The notes: a model not told the origin generated them from the sequence alone. Numbered from the stretch's first letter, positions 24,891 to 39,734 are shown. The stretch: DNA of 52,181 bases from Folioceros fuciformis (GCA_049999805.1 JBNGIO010005928.1:41916-94096), one strand, 5' to 3'. A program made the numbers and translations.

Positions 24891-25670
24891 TTAAACACAC
24901 CCAAAGCCCGTGCCCACATAGTTGCCCACGTATGGCCACGAATACCAGCTGCCGTCGCGCAACTTCGCGTCTTGAAGCGTTAATTTGGGGCCAAACCGCT
25001 CTGTCATCCATGTTCCTAAAGATCGTCTCACTACGCTCACTTCCCCACAATGTTCCTGACCGTCTTCAACCCGGTTGTGACGGCATTCGAACTTTGTCAC
25101 CACCTTCTCTTGTCTGCCTTCACTAGACGGACAATCGTAATCACATTTAAAAGTAACACAGCACGTCTTAGTTTCCAGACTGACTATCCCGGGGTGAAGC
25201 CTATGGTTCCTCAAAGAGGCTAGAGGAGCTTCTCCCACGAAGACAAGATTACAAGAGATGGTAATGGGTAGAACAACAAGAACACAATCAGAACCATCAT
25301 CCCCTAGATGGCCTTCTGTCAACAACACCACTCCATCACTCTGCAAAGAATACATGATATATAAGTTGGCAACTCTGGTAGTAGGTAAGCTAAGAAATTG
25401 GCCACCGGTGCTCGGCCATCACACCATGACCGAATTGCTAAGAAATTGGCCACTAGTGCTCGGCCATCACACTGGGACCGAATTGATTGTCGCATTGTTG
25501 CTAAAGATTGCACTACAAGGGAAGTAGAGAGGAGGAGAGAAAAGATACGAGGGCGAAGGATGCCGATGTGGTAGAAATTTGCATGCTTCAAAGTTGCTCA
25601 AGGCTGGTTGTGCGAGAGCAAGAAGAAGAAGAGTTAGAAAAGCAAGAAGGTGTAAACAAAGTGATGGCAT
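24891..25670 (-). CDS. Putative small secreted protein, exon structure unresolved
   Basis: A minus-strand frame from ATG 25670 begins MPSLCLHLLAFLTLLLLALA, a textbook secretory signal peptide with likely cleavage after QPALS. Downstream on the same strand, 25355-24891 is open for about 150 codons ending at TAA, with six Cys in its middle part and C-terminal WYSWPYVGNYVGTGFGC. An acceptor (TTCTTTGCAG) lies at about 25346 in phase 0. I could not find a phase-0 donor in the first exon, because the 48-bp duplication and another exon may intervene. Both parts have protein-like composition, so I propose one secreted, Cys-containing protein convergent with RPS5. I do not recognise a family; they could be two unrelated ORFs. 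Confidence 0.38.
25389..25484 (+). repeat. 48-bp tandem duplication
   Basis: Two copies of a unit beginning GCTAAGAAATTGGCCAC and containing CTCGGCCATCACAC start 48 bp apart. They differ at a few positions. The duplication falls within the putative intron of the secreted-protein gene. Confidence 0.8.
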
Positions 25671-26404
25671 AAAGTGGCATTCATGGTGCTAGTCCCTTTT
25701 TTTGGCCTTTGGCCTTTGGCCCTCTAAAGTTATTGTATTCGTCATTTTGTTTTAAGGTGGATAGGGTTTCCATGTCTTCTTTCAATAAAATATTTTATAG
25801 CAACTGGCAAAGAATATGGGCAATCCAATATACCCAATTTTGGATGCCCAATCCAATATACCCAATCAATTTTGGATGAAAAATTTAGCTCCGTAGCTCA
25901 AAACCAGTTTGCGTTTACTTTGGTTTCAAGTCGTAGGTCCGCGCGGCATTTCCTCGCACCTCGCAAACGATGTGCAAAGCAAATGGACCAATCCTAAATC
26001 CATACCTCGCTACCAAGCCTTCGGTATGCTGGGCTGCATTGTCTGATATGCTCCCCATTCTGGAAGAGTGGCTGCTCCGAATGTCTGAGTGAGAGACGGG
26101 GGACGCTGTTTCTAGTTGGAGACGGTTGTAGGTCGTGATGTTTGAAATTTTGGTGCTGGAAGGTGCCGTAAGCTGAGAGATCTTATCTCGAGAACGCGGA
26201 GGCAGGTTTCCCTGTGCTGAGGTGACTGATGGAGCGCTGCCTATATAAGTGTACATGAGGAACTCCATTGGAGGTGTCTGCCTGGCAGTGTGTTAGAGCA
26301 GAAGTTTCCAAGCCGAGCCTTCTAGGTAGTTGATGCACCAGCTGACCGGAGCCGGTCTGGGGACGTACAGAGGTTGGACCTGCGGCTGATCCCGCTTTGC
26401 GACC
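25671..26404. other. Intergenic region upstream of GFAT
   Basis: A GGCCTTTGGCCTTTGGCC run lies at about 25702 and AT-rich DNA with a doubled CCCAATCCAATATACCCAAT motif at about 25817-25866. The last few hundred bases should hold the GFAT promoter and 5' UTR. Overlapping minus-strand frames here look spurious. Confidence 0.5.
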
Positions 26405-29838
<3,434 letters not shown>

Positions 29839-29904
29839 GTGGCGTGGTGGTGTGTGGTGTGCTGCGCTGTGATGTGCTGTGCAGTGATTGCAGTGCCCTG
29901 CAGA

Positions 29905-29942
29905 GCAGGGCAGGGCAGGGCAGGGCAGAGCAGGGCAGGGCA
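29905..29942 (+). repeat. GGGCA-type pentanucleotide microsatellite
   Basis: Consecutive AGGGC/AGAGC units just after the GFAT stop, in its presumed 3' UTR. Confidence 0.8.
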
Positions 29943-32034
29943 GTGCGACAGTGGTGTGCGTCCCTCACACTCTCGCCATGTGCATACGCTTGTGCGAGCA
30001 GTGGACTGTGGTAGTTTTTGTCACATAGGTGAGCTCCAAATGCTGAAAGGCGCTAGAAGGGGATTTTCAGGAAAGACGAGGTCCCCTCTAAAGACAAATT
30101 ATTGATGGCGCGAATATCCCAGCGCGAGAGTGGAGCAGCCCAGCTCGGTCCCCAGCCCATCACAGCCTAGCGCTGGTGTCTTATGTGCAACGACGTTGAT
30201 TCTTGAGCAGTAAAGAAGTGGCGTTGTTGGCGCACTGTGACTGTGCGACCAACCCACCTTTCCCTGGCCTTCCCTTTCCTCCCTATTTTCTCCTTGTCTT
30301 GTGCCTGTGCTTGTCCGTGTGACTGTTGCTGCTGCCGCAGTGCGTGGTGCGAGGTTGCGAGACAAACAAATGCCATGAATGTGTTCACCTAAATCCCGCC
30401 CGAGCCCGATTCCGGTGCCGTGACGGTGTGTGGGATTCACCATCTGCCTTGTCCCCATATGCACAAGTCAAGCCGGGCATATGGCGCGCACTGCGTGTGC
30501 GTGGTGTGGCAGACCCGGCTCCGGCTCTGGCCCGGGGTCGGGCCAAGGCGTCTTAAATGCCGCTGTGTTTCCGGACCCGCACCCGCACCCGCACACGCCT
30601 CTCAAGAATCGTGCTCAACGGAAGATTCTCGCTGCCAGCCGCTTGGAAGCATGCAAGGTGCGCGTAGGAGGCAAGAAAACAGGGCGGATTAGGTTGTGGC
30701 TAAGCATGCTTGTTAAGCATGCTTTGTCTTTGTGACAGCCCACTAATACTTGTCGGTGTGGGTGAAGGTGAAGGAGTGGGTGTGGGAGTGTGTGGGTGTC
30801 GGTGAATGGTCTGGGAGCGGGTGGCAAATGCCATCGCTGGTGGTGGTTTAGGTGTTTGGAGTGGGGCCCTTTCCTCTTTCTATCCTCTTTCTCCCCCTTT
30901 CTCCTCTTCCTCCCCCTTTCTCCTCTTTCTCCCCCTTCCTCCCCCCTTTCTCCCTTTCCCATCCCCCCTTGCTCTTGTCGCTAAGCCATAACCACCCGCA
31001 TGTGGCCTATCCCTCTCCTAATTAAGGCTTGATGGCCACGAAGTCGAGGGAAGCAGCGACGTCGGGAAGGTGGGCAGGGCCCCTTCCTTTGCTCAGAATC
31101 GGATACATACAAAAAAACCGCGAGGCTGGCACCCGCACGACAGAAGCGAGGCATCGCATGTGGCACTGGACCTGTTGATGCATATGGCGTTGGTATGGAC
31201 AAGAATGAGAAAAATTTACTACTGCTGGCCCATCTGCTTCTCCATGACTGGAGGCGGATACAGACGCAGGCATGTGGGTGGCGAGGACCTCGGAAAGTGT
31301 TTAAATCCTACAATGTGACAAGGAGGTGGAGGAGGTGAGTGATTGCCCGGAAGCCGCTACGCGTACCACGGACAGGCCCACGTCGTGACGCCCCTTGTTT
31401 CCAGCCGCAGCCGGAGCTGGAGCGGGAACCGGAGCCGGTGCTGGCCGCGAGGCCCGGCCCCGCAAGCTGCTTGCCCCGATGCCCACGCCCACGCCGGAGC
31501 CACCGCCACACCCGACGCCAAACTCCCCGTATCATATCTCATGCTTTGCGAATACGATAAAAACGCAGCTAAGAGTGTGACAGCGGAGTGGCGCCCATGC
31601 CATGCCAGGCCAGCGCCAGCGCCAGTAGGTCTGTATTGTGGTGAGGAGGGAGAAAGGAGGAAGAAAGGACGCAGAAAAGAGAAAGGGGAACGACGGGGCG
31701 AGGTGGCTGGCGTAGCTCCATGACATGTCACTTGGGATTGATGGCATAGTCTGGTCCTCGATGGGATGGGATTTATGGCGGGCCCCGTGGGAGGCTGGAC
31801 TCTTGCACGGGCGCGTGCCCCGCGCTGCACCTGCCTCTGTGTCTGAGCGCCACGCCGCTCCGGACACAGCTTGCCTTGCGCCAACTCCAAATCTATGGAA
31901 AGGCTATGATGCTGCTGCTGCTCCTTTGCTATTGCTCCACACAAAGGGAAAGGCCAGGAGCAGTTGCCTGCCGCTGCTGCTGCTGGCCGTGGGCTCTGGG
32001 CCCGGCCCTGGTCCTGCCCTGCCCGATTCTGCCG

Positions 32035-32035
<1 letters not shown>

Positions 32036-32082
<47 letters not shown>

Positions 32083-32084
32083 CA
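32036..32084 (+). repeat. GAGCCT hexanucleotide microsatellite
   Basis: About eight perfect GAGCCT units. It creates the artefactual Glu-Pro and Leu-Ser strings in overlapping frames. Confidence 0.9.
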
Positions 32085-32286
32085 ACCTGAACCTGATAAG
32101 AAACAGGGGCATGAGGGAAAGGCGGGGGGCAGTGTTCACTGTGTGCTCTCTGCACACACACCGCACAGCTCCCACTGCGGGACCAGTGTAGGTGTAAGAG
32201 AAGATACGAGCCGAGTAGACAAAATTGAACATACATACTCCGCCTCTCACGCTCATCAAAGCTCGCTGTCATCAGAGTGCAGGCTC

Positions 32287-32314
32287 CTGCGAGGCGAGGC
32301 GAGGCGAGGCGAGG
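32287..32314 (+). repeat. GAGGC pentanucleotide microsatellite
   Basis: About five tandem GAGGC units. Confidence 0.8.
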
Positions 32315-32998
32315 CCGCTCTGCCAAGGGCCTGACAGATGCCATGGGATTGCATGGATTGCAGGAATGAGAGAATCCTATTCCAAGTCACACCACATGCC
32401 AGCCACTCACTCGTCCCCGGGAGCTCCCTGCCCGGCAATGCCCCCAAACCCCAAAAAGTCAAAGAAAGTAAAAGAATATTAGGGCCTGCCCACCTCTACT
32501 CATCACTCTCATCATCGAAGTCAGCTCAACTGTTCATTTCACTTCCCTCTGCACAACCGGCAGGCAGTGCAGCAGTAGTGGCAGCGGGATCAAATATCCG
32601 CATTCCGGATTTTCATGGTTAATCCGGGCCCTCCCGTCTCGCTGACAGGTAGCAGCTGGGTCTGGTGAGAGTGAGTGACCGAGTGAATTGTGTGTGATCA
32701 TCATGTTGCGTTCGCGCATCAAAAGGCCACCTTCGTGACAACTCAAGAAAGGCATTCGCTCCAGGACAAGGCGCCCTTTCAATCATCATCGTGCAAGCTG
32801 GGAACGGGTGGCAACATTCATACCCCGGCCCTTCACATTTTATTGTCAAGTAGGTACATGCATGGACCCGGTTACAACTACCATAAATGAGGCAAGCAGA
32901 CGGGAGGGGGAGAAAATTGTAGCCAGGAATTGCGCTAACCTCCTCTTGTAATTTAGTGTAGTAGTGTGTCGGCTATAAGCTCTCATAAGCCTAGCTGG

Positions 32999-34324
32999 CT
33001 ATGGCTGGGGAGGGGCTTGAGGAAAGCAATTCAGGGTCCAGTCGGGCTCCAGCGGCACCCGCACGACATGGTACTCGTCATCCGTGTCGCACATACTCTT
33101 GTCGCGCACATGATCCCAAGTGTCGTCCACGAAGTCGTACACTACCATCTCAAAGCATCCTTTCTCGAATTTGGTGAAGTAGAGTCTGTGCTTGTCCGCC
33201 ACACAAGTTGAAGTCCTGGGCCACCCGAGGGACACGAACTCCTCCGGCATTTCGGCTATCAAAGCCCAGTCCACCATCTTCTCCAGCTCCGCCACTGTGT
33301 ACACGCTCACACGATTTCGGGAGCTGATGTCAATCACCACCAGGACGGTGCCCTGCCACTCCAAAAGGTTTGTCACGTAGTAGAACTTCAACGATGAAAT
33401 GGGCAGGGACAGGGACGTCCACGTCCTCTTCTCCAAGTCGCATTTCATCACAGCCATCCTCTCCCCCATCTTGCCCAACCCGATACAGTAAAGGGCCCCG
33501 TTGCACACCACATTCGCGCCATAAGGCCGCAGGGGCATGGGTGCCAAGAAACGCCAATAGCCTAGGGTGGAGTCGAACACGTAAGTGTTTCTCACCGGCT
33601 CCACCAACACCACCTTATACGCCTTGGAATTCCTGTCCATAATCATGCGAAGAAGCAGTGGAGGTAACGCAGATGCACCATCCGGCAGCGGCGGCAACTC
33701 CGTCCACTGGCCCGTCACGGGATTGCACACGGAATAGGATATGATATCCAGAAAATGCCGCTTGAAGCTCAGCAAGAGCAGGCCTCCAGCACCCGTCACC
33801 TGCCCACACGGTTTCACATTGGAGGGGAAACAGGACAGCGGAGGGAGCTTCTTCCACTCCCTCCTCGCGAAGTCATACGCGATGCATCCCTCCTTCCGCG
33901 CTGGTGCAGCATCCGGTAGCATGTTGTGGAATGTGACAAACAGAGGGCAATACGTTCCTCGCACTGACCTTTTATTCAATATCTCCAGAAAATCCGCAGA
34001 GAAGAGATACGGCTCCTTCCATCTCTTGCACAAGCTCCGCAACTGGCAAATCTTGGACAGCGGGAGGTGCGCTATCACTCTGTCCAGTATATCTTCCGGA
34101 AATTTGCTCCATAATCTCTCATCCATTTTCACACTCGTGGACGACTCCATGTGCTGCAGGAACAGCGACTCCACTGTAGCATCCCAACCGAGCCACGGCC
34201 AATGTCCCTGCCCCCGCCCCGGCCCCTGGGACGCGCCACCACCGCCGCAGGAGCGGAATCTTCCATGCGTGTAAACATTTCTCGCCCGCTTCGGGAACCC
34301 CAGCTGAACGTCCATCTCGTGCAT
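32999..34324 (-). CDS. F-box/kelch-like protein
   Basis: Probable substrate adaptor of an SCF ubiquitin ligase. A single uninterrupted exon encodes 441 residues from ATG 34324 (MHEMDVQLGF); a later Met (MESSTSVKMDE, residue 58) could also be the start. The F-box is at about residues 70-113 (LWSKFPEDILDRVIAHLPLS, then QLRSLCKRWKE). The remaining 320 residues carry kelch-like repeats: hydrophobic strands with paired aromatic residues such as YDFARREWKKLPPLS, CNPVTGQWTELPPLPDG, FDSTLGYWRFLAPMPL and CDLEKRTWTSLSLP. This matches the common plant F-box/kelch layout. The gene is intronless and intact, as is frequent in this family. Its target cannot be inferred. Confidence 0.88.
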   Translation of the reverse strand: MHEMDVQLGFPKRARNVYTHGRFRSCGGGGASQGPGRGQGHWPWLGWDATVESLFLQHMESSTSVKMDERLWSKFPEDILDRVIAHLPLSKICQLRSLCKRWKEPYLFSADFLEILNKRSVRGTYCPLFVTFHNMLPDAAPARKEGCIAYDFARREWKKLPPLSCFPSNVKPCGQVTGAGGLLLLSFKRHFLDIISYSVCNPVTGQWTELPPLPDGASALPPLLLRMIMDRNSKAYKVVLVEPVRNTYVFDSTLGYWRFLAPMPLRPYGANVVCNGALYCIGLGKMGERMAVMKCDLEKRTWTSLSLPISSLKFYYVTNLLEWQGTVLVVIDISSRNRVSVYTVAELEKMVDWALIAEMPEEFVSLGWPRTSTCVADKHRLYFTKFEKGCFEMVVYDFVDDTWDHVRDKSMCDTDDEYHVVRVPLEPDWTLNCFPQAPPQP

Positions 34325-34913
34325 CACACCTTCTCAACTACACGCAAACAAGAAAAAAAACCCGACCGACCTGTGCGCGCTGGCCAGGCCGGTCCTCCAC
34401 ACAACCGACTACAAATTCTTCAACCCTACCCCAACGCCTCGGTCTTTGTAAGCGCGCGCCTCCTCAAGGGCCCCCTGACACAATCTTGAACAAATCCAGG
34501 GATTCCAGACCAAACCTTCCGGCAATTGGCAGAGCGAAAATATTGTCACAGCAGCTGACAAGACCGCGAGACTGCAGATCAATTTCTCCGCATCGGAAGC
34601 AGGAATGAAGCTCCCATGCAACAACGCCGTAATCTGGACCGAAGACAGACACACCGCATCATCCTCGCCGGGACTCTCCTCCAGCCGCAAAAAAAAAAGA
34701 AAAGAACCGAGTCCTACTCTCCTTCTAGACGAAGTCTCGGGAGACCGGAATCCCCGTCCCGACCAAATTTGAGGAGGCAACAGAGCGGAGCTGCAGACAC
34801 AGGAAGCTCACGCACACAAACCTGCTCCTCAACAACCGGAGGGAAAGCAGACTTGAGACCAAGAGCCGAGCCGGAAGAAAGCGAAAACAAGTCCGTGAAG
34901 GAGGCCCCGACCT

Positions 34914-34972
34914 CACGCTTCACGCCTCACGCCTCACGCCTCACGCCTCACGCCTCACGCCTCACGGCAGGC
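34914..34972 (+). repeat. CACGCCT heptanucleotide array at the gap edge
   Basis: About seven CACGCCT units end 36 bp before the run of N. Such arrays commonly break assemblies, so the gap probably hides more simple sequence. Confidence 0.8.
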
Positions 34973-35008
34973 GTGAGTAGATCTAACCGTCTGCGCGCGA
35001 GAAAGAGG

Positions 35009-35108
35009 NNNNNNNNNNNNNNNNNNNNNNNNNNNNNNNNNNNNNNNNNNNNNNNNNNNNNNNNNNNNNNNNNNNNNNNNNNNNNNNNNNNNNNNNNNNN
35101 NNNNNNNN
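35009..35108. other. Assembly gap (100 N)
   Basis: Exactly 100 undetermined bases, the customary length for a scaffold gap, so the true distance may differ. Confidence 0.99.
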
Positions 35109-35340
35109 ACACGCAGAAAAACAACAGACACAGATCCGGAGGGCGACGCAACTTCTCTCAAATTCTCGCAGCCGGCAGCAAAATATCCACCTCTTCCCCG
35201 TGCCGTCCCGGCCGCCACCCTCTGCGTCTCCTGCCGGATGAGGCAGGATCCGAGGCCGGGTCCGCGGGGCGCTCCGGCGCAGCCCGTGCCGGTCCTGCAG
35301 CGCGCACAAACTGCAACCTACCTACCCACACCCGATCAAT

Positions 35341-35402
35341 CACCTCACCTCACCTCACCTCACCACACCGGACCACTCCACTCCACTCCACTCCACTCCA
35401 CG
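35341..35402 (+). repeat. CACCT and ACTCC pentanucleotide arrays
   Basis: CACCT repeats (35341-35364) are followed after 19 bp by ACTCC repeats. The first is the reverse complement of the GGTGA array at 37258-37279. Confidence 0.85.
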
Positions 35403-37257
35403 CCACTCCAGCCCCGTCCACTCCGCACCAAAGGCCCAGTGCGCACCACCCCGTGGCAAGGCAAGGTACCGCCCTCGCTGTCACGCCCCCGTCGCCCCGG
35501 GATTACCTCTGTAATTGCGAGGCGCGAGCGGGAAGCGCGGGGTTGGCCGCACAGCCGCGTGCGCAGCCGCATTCCTCGCTGCCATCGCCAACAAGAACAA
35601 CAGCCTTGCAAGCTGCAGTGCAGCGAGCACGCCGCGCGCCCAAGGCTGGCAGCCAAACACAGGTTTTGCGATGAGGCTTCTGCCGCAGTTAGGGAGGTGA
35701 AGTGAGGAGGCGGAAGGAAAGAAGCAAAAGAAAAAGGAAGAAAAAGGGTTAAACCATGGAGTCGGTAATTAACGGGCACGGGCGTCGGTACGCACACCAA
35801 AGAGCCCGGTCCAGTCCGGTCCGGTCCGGTCCGGCCGACCCGGCCCGGCCCGGCCCGTCACACACATACACTGTACGTGTGTCGCTGCTCAGCAGCCCAC
35901 ACACAGTCCACCTCCGATTATTCTCCCCTCGCACCCCCGGCCCGCCTCGACTCGACTCCCGAGTCCCATTTTTTGGATCCAACAGTATCTGTGTCGATTT
36001 GATTGTTTTCAGGGATAGGTCTCCCCCTTCTGGACTTAACGCATCGGAAATCGGTTTCGCAGCGAATCTTCCTTCTTAAACCTCATATAAGGCACGAGCC
36101 GAGCGCGACCTCGACCTGCAGCTGCAGCTGCAACTGGAGCTGGAGCCCCTGTTTCAGTACTCCACTCCACTCCACACCAAAAGGATCTGTGCGACTGCTT
36201 AAACAAAAACAAACGGAGGAATATGAGAATGTGCTATCGCTTCACACCAACAAAAAGTGTTTGTCCTGTTATCTACACCACAGCAGAAACGCCATCGCCA
36301 TCGTCCTCACCATTCCTTCCTCCCCTCCTTCCTGCCTCTCCAAACTTTGTCTCATTCCCAGGGCGCGTGGAATCGCTCGAGACAAGTTGGGCCTGACTCT
36401 CACCGGTGTACTGCAATATCAAGCTCCAAGTCTCCCAGTTGCAACCCAACAAGCTGGCCGGGCCGGGCCGGGCCTGGCCTGGCCGGGCCGGGCGATGGCG
36501 GGGTCTCATCAGCCACGCAGGTGGGTGTGGGAATTGAAGCTTTTTGTGCGAGTGATGACCAGACGTTGGGTGGGTTGCCTGGGGGAATTGATGGGCGATA
36601 GTGCGGATTTCTCGAAGTCATGTGCGTTTAATGGGTACAGTACAGCGAGCGAGTTTAATGTGGCAGTGAGCGTGTGAGCCAGCAGCAGCACCACCCACTC
36701 CCTGGGCGCAGGTATTAACCCTAATCTGATATCCGGCCCGACCCGGCCCGGTCCGGCCCGGTCTGGCCCGGGGCGGGCGAGGGAGCGGGAGGCACGTGCG
36801 AAGCTCCGGGGGAAGGATGGCGGGCCGGGCAACATGGGACCAGACGCAGGAGTCGCCCGAGCCGTGGCTCTAGTTCTGGTGTTGTAGTGTATCGCGGCGC
36901 CCAATGGGGCGGGGTCAAAACTGACACGCACAGCCTGCTGCCTTTTTGGTCTGTCTGATCAGGAGCTCGCTGGATGATGAGTTCCCGGGCCCATCCATTT
37001 ATTGTATTTTATTTCGGTCAGTAAATAAAGCACGCGTCGATAACGATGTGAAATTACTGCGATAACGTTGCCCATTTACACTCGCTGGAAGGCCGTTTCA
37101 CACCGCCGGACGGCCTGGCGTGTGTCCTCAGGGCGGTGCAACGAGAGCTGGACGCGTGCGACGACAAGTGGACCCGTCCACGCTCGAGACCGGCGATGAA
37201 GGCCGTGGGATCGCGCCAGCCGCTGGATCGTGGCGGAGCGGAGCGCGGGGCCGTGAA

Positions 37258-37279
37258 GGTGAGGTGAGGTGAGGTGAGG
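37258..37279 (+). repeat. GGTGA pentanucleotide array upstream of the PEBP gene
   Basis: Four to five GGTGA units about 210 bp before the ATG at 37490, in the presumed promoter or 5' UTR. Confidence 0.8.
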
Positions 37280-37489
37280 ATCGGCGGATGAAGTGTGCGG
37301 ATTTCTCTGCAGTTATTTGGAGGTTGATCGGACTCCAGTTGAGCGAGCGACTTTCGTGTTGGATTTTGAATTTGGAGGTCTGAGGAGGGGTTGGATCTGA
37401 GTGTAAGTTGTGAGAGCTGGAAGGTGCGGGGGTCGGGATTGATGAAGGAGCTGCATTTCTTGTTGGCCTTGCGGAGGTAGGAGGAGAAA

Positions 37490-39734
37490 ATGGCTCAGGA
37501 AGAGGCGCGGTGGAGGGAGAATCCGGTGTTCGAGGAGGGGGGGGATGGGGATGTCAGAAGCGGGAGTGCCGGGATGGCGGATCTGGAGCTGGAGCTGGAT
37601 GCGGCTCGGCAGATGGAGGAGAGTCTGGCCAAGCTAGGACTGGTGGAAGGGGGAGGGGACGGGGAGCGGCGGGCTCTTGCTGTAGCTCGCGCGAGGGATC
37701 CGAATGTGGACCGCGAGGTGGAGGCTTATTTTGATGATGTGCAGGATATCATCAGGGAGGAGAAGTATGCGGATTCCTCGTCCATAGTGCACGTCGGGCA
37801 TGCGGCGAGGAGGAAGCACGTAGATTTTGCCCGGACCGAGAAGATGTCGCAGACGGAAGTGTATGTGAACGTGGAGGACGCAAGGAGGGAGCTGTTGAGT
37901 TGTCATGCAGTGGTGCAAACGGATGGTGTGGTGAAGGAGGAGGGACCTGAGTTTTCGGTGACGAAGAAGGAGTCTGGGACGCAGCTCATGCTTGGGAGTG
38001 CGGACGCGAGTTTCATAGCTCCTTGCTTGAATCCCATCCGTGTTCCCGACGAGGTGGCCGCGTTCTCGCCACCCCTTCCCACAGCCGGGGCAGGGTTGGT
38101 GGAGATTGTCGCCGGGTATGGTGAGAGTGCGGCGCCTGAGATTGGGGGAGAGGGTGCTGGCCCTGGGCTTCCTACAGGTGCGGTGGAGAACGGAGCATTC
38201 CACGGTGAGGCTGTGGATTCTGAGTTGATGTATCCCATGACGCCGGAGGAGGAATTGGACGATGAGCTCGAGTTGCAGCAGAACATCATTTTGGACGCCA
38301 TTCAAGCCTTTCGAGTCGATGCAATGGCTGTACCATCTCAGCAGAGAGGGAGAGGGGGAGAGGGAGTAGGAGACGGTGAGGGTGACGGGTCGGAGGTTGC
38401 CAGGACTCTACTGCTTGGCTCGCAAGATGAGTTGGCCCTCGGTGGACATCCTGACGATAGTGTGTACGTTGGTCCTGGCTCTGCGTATCCGGAGGGAGGT
38501 AACTACATTCTAACCAGGGATGCTGCTGCGTTCGCCGACCAGGAACTCGCAGACATCGTGTCCAGTAACCTAGCGGCTGCAGAAGTAGATGAGGAGCAGG
38601 CGGGATTCGGGCACAAGAGTGCCACCTTGGCTGAGGGTGACTTTGCGTTAGGGGGCTCTCACCAGCCCCAACAGCACACTGTTGCGGCTGCCAGACGAAG
38701 AATCTTTGGTAATAAGCCCAGGAAGATGGTGCATCTCCGTCACTTGGATGATTACCTTGTCAAGGAAGCGGAGTCGAGAGAGATTGATACCTTTCTGAAT
38801 GAAAAGGACGAAGAGAGGGACGTCGATGAGCTTCTCGCTGGCAAGCCACAGACAGCTGGCCTCCATGATAGTTTCTCCAGTTCAAGCGTTGAAAATGTCC
38901 AAAACACTGCCAGGACAGGTGTGATGTCCTTGGATGACACCAGGTTTGCTGGAGCCGAGGAGACCTTGCCTTCGGACCCTCAGCTTTCCGGCTCAGCAGA
39001 TGTAGAGATTCCTGTTGGACCCAGTACGCAGCAGGGGCAGCAGATTGCAGACACCCTTGAAAAGGCTGGTATTATTCCCGAGGTGTTAGATAAATTCACG
39101 TCCACAACAAGTATGCTCGTCTACTACGGCACAGGACCAGTGGTAAGAATTTGAGTGGGTCCAGCTGTGACGAACGGGCGCCTCCGTGTTCCGTGGTTTA
39201 ATGCTGAACTGTGCTCTCTTTGTGCAGCTTCGGAATGGTTCAACACTGACTGCCGAGCAAGTTGCAGCTGAACCAGAAGTTATGATAGAAGGCGCATTTG
39301 TGATGCCCGGAACTACCTACGCGTTAGTCTTGGTGGATACGGATGCGGAAAGGGCTGTTGATGGAGAACGACTGGAGCGACTTCTTTGGTTGAAAATCAA
39401 CATCCCGGGTCCTCAGGACATAGGAGACACAGGTAAGATGCGTGCCACTCCCAGACAACCTGTGCATCTGTAGTCAGGGATTCGTTTTCTCAAGTTTTGA
39501 CAGCCGCTGTCTGGAACAGGGGTGATAGCTGCTGGTACAAGCTTGGTGGAGTACGAACCTCCAACAGCTAAGAGTGACAAGGTGCATCGTTACCTATATG
39601 TCCTGTTCAGACACAAGAACAACAAGTTCAAAGTGCCTGCTGATAGGGAGGCATTTAGCTGCCGCTTGTTTGCAACAGTTCATGGGCTTACACCCATAGC
39701 GGCTGTGAATTTTACAGTTGGCAATGCTACATAG
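37490..39734 (+). CDS. PEBP-domain protein with a long acidic N-terminal region
   Basis: Three exons (37490-39142, 39228-39432, 39520-39734) join in phase to 690 residues and a TAG stop. The C-terminal 165 residues have the phosphatidylethanolamine-binding protein fold signature: YALVLVDTDAER in place of the usual DPDAPS strand, LLWLKINIPG in place of HWLV.NIPG, VHRYLYVLFRHK with the conserved HR, and the closing AAVNFTVGN. The ligand-site His before WL is Leu, so anion or lipid binding may be altered. Residues 1-525 are acidic and mostly disorder-like, Glu/Asp/Gly-rich, with QTE (121), QTD (143) and GTQ (164) motifs about 21 residues apart and a basic patch KPRKMVHLRHLDDYL near residue 410. 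Ordinary plant PEBPs (FT, TFL1, MFT) are about 175 residues and lack such an extension. Role unknown. Confidence 0.85.

Larger units (their letters stand above)
29839..32998. other. Low-complexity spacer without a gene
   Basis: About 3.2 kb between GFAT and the F-box gene. It has several long overlapping ORFs in both strands made of simple sequence: GGGCA repeats (29905-29942), pyrimidine-rich DNA (30869-30970), GAGCCT hexamers (32036-32084) and GAGGC pentamers (32287-32314). Their translations are Pro/Arg/Leu-Arg or Ser-Leu strings with no known domain, so I annotate none. Confidence 0.6.
34325..37489. other. GC-rich spacer with microsatellites and an assembly gap
   Basis: It lies between two divergently transcribed genes and should hold both promoters. 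It is full of simple repeats: CACGCCT units (34914-34970), CACCT (35341-35364), ACTCC (35384-35402), and CCGGT/GGCCC pentamers (35806-35857, 36457-36495, 36737-36772). Long ORFs across it are repeat artefacts with no recognisable domain. Confidence 0.55.

Noticed and set aside
25915-26268. 117-codon minus-strand ORF upstream of GFAT
   Set aside because: It has no recognisable domain and overlaps the expected GFAT promoter and leader.
31357-32259. 300-codon minus-strand ORF with an Arg-Leu repeat
   Set aside because: It reads through the GAGCCT microsatellite and has no domain; competing frames on the other strand are equally long.
34616-35674. 352-codon plus-strand ORF across the N gap
   Set aside because: A third of it is undetermined bases and the rest is simple repeat. 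It also runs antisense to the likely F-box promoter.
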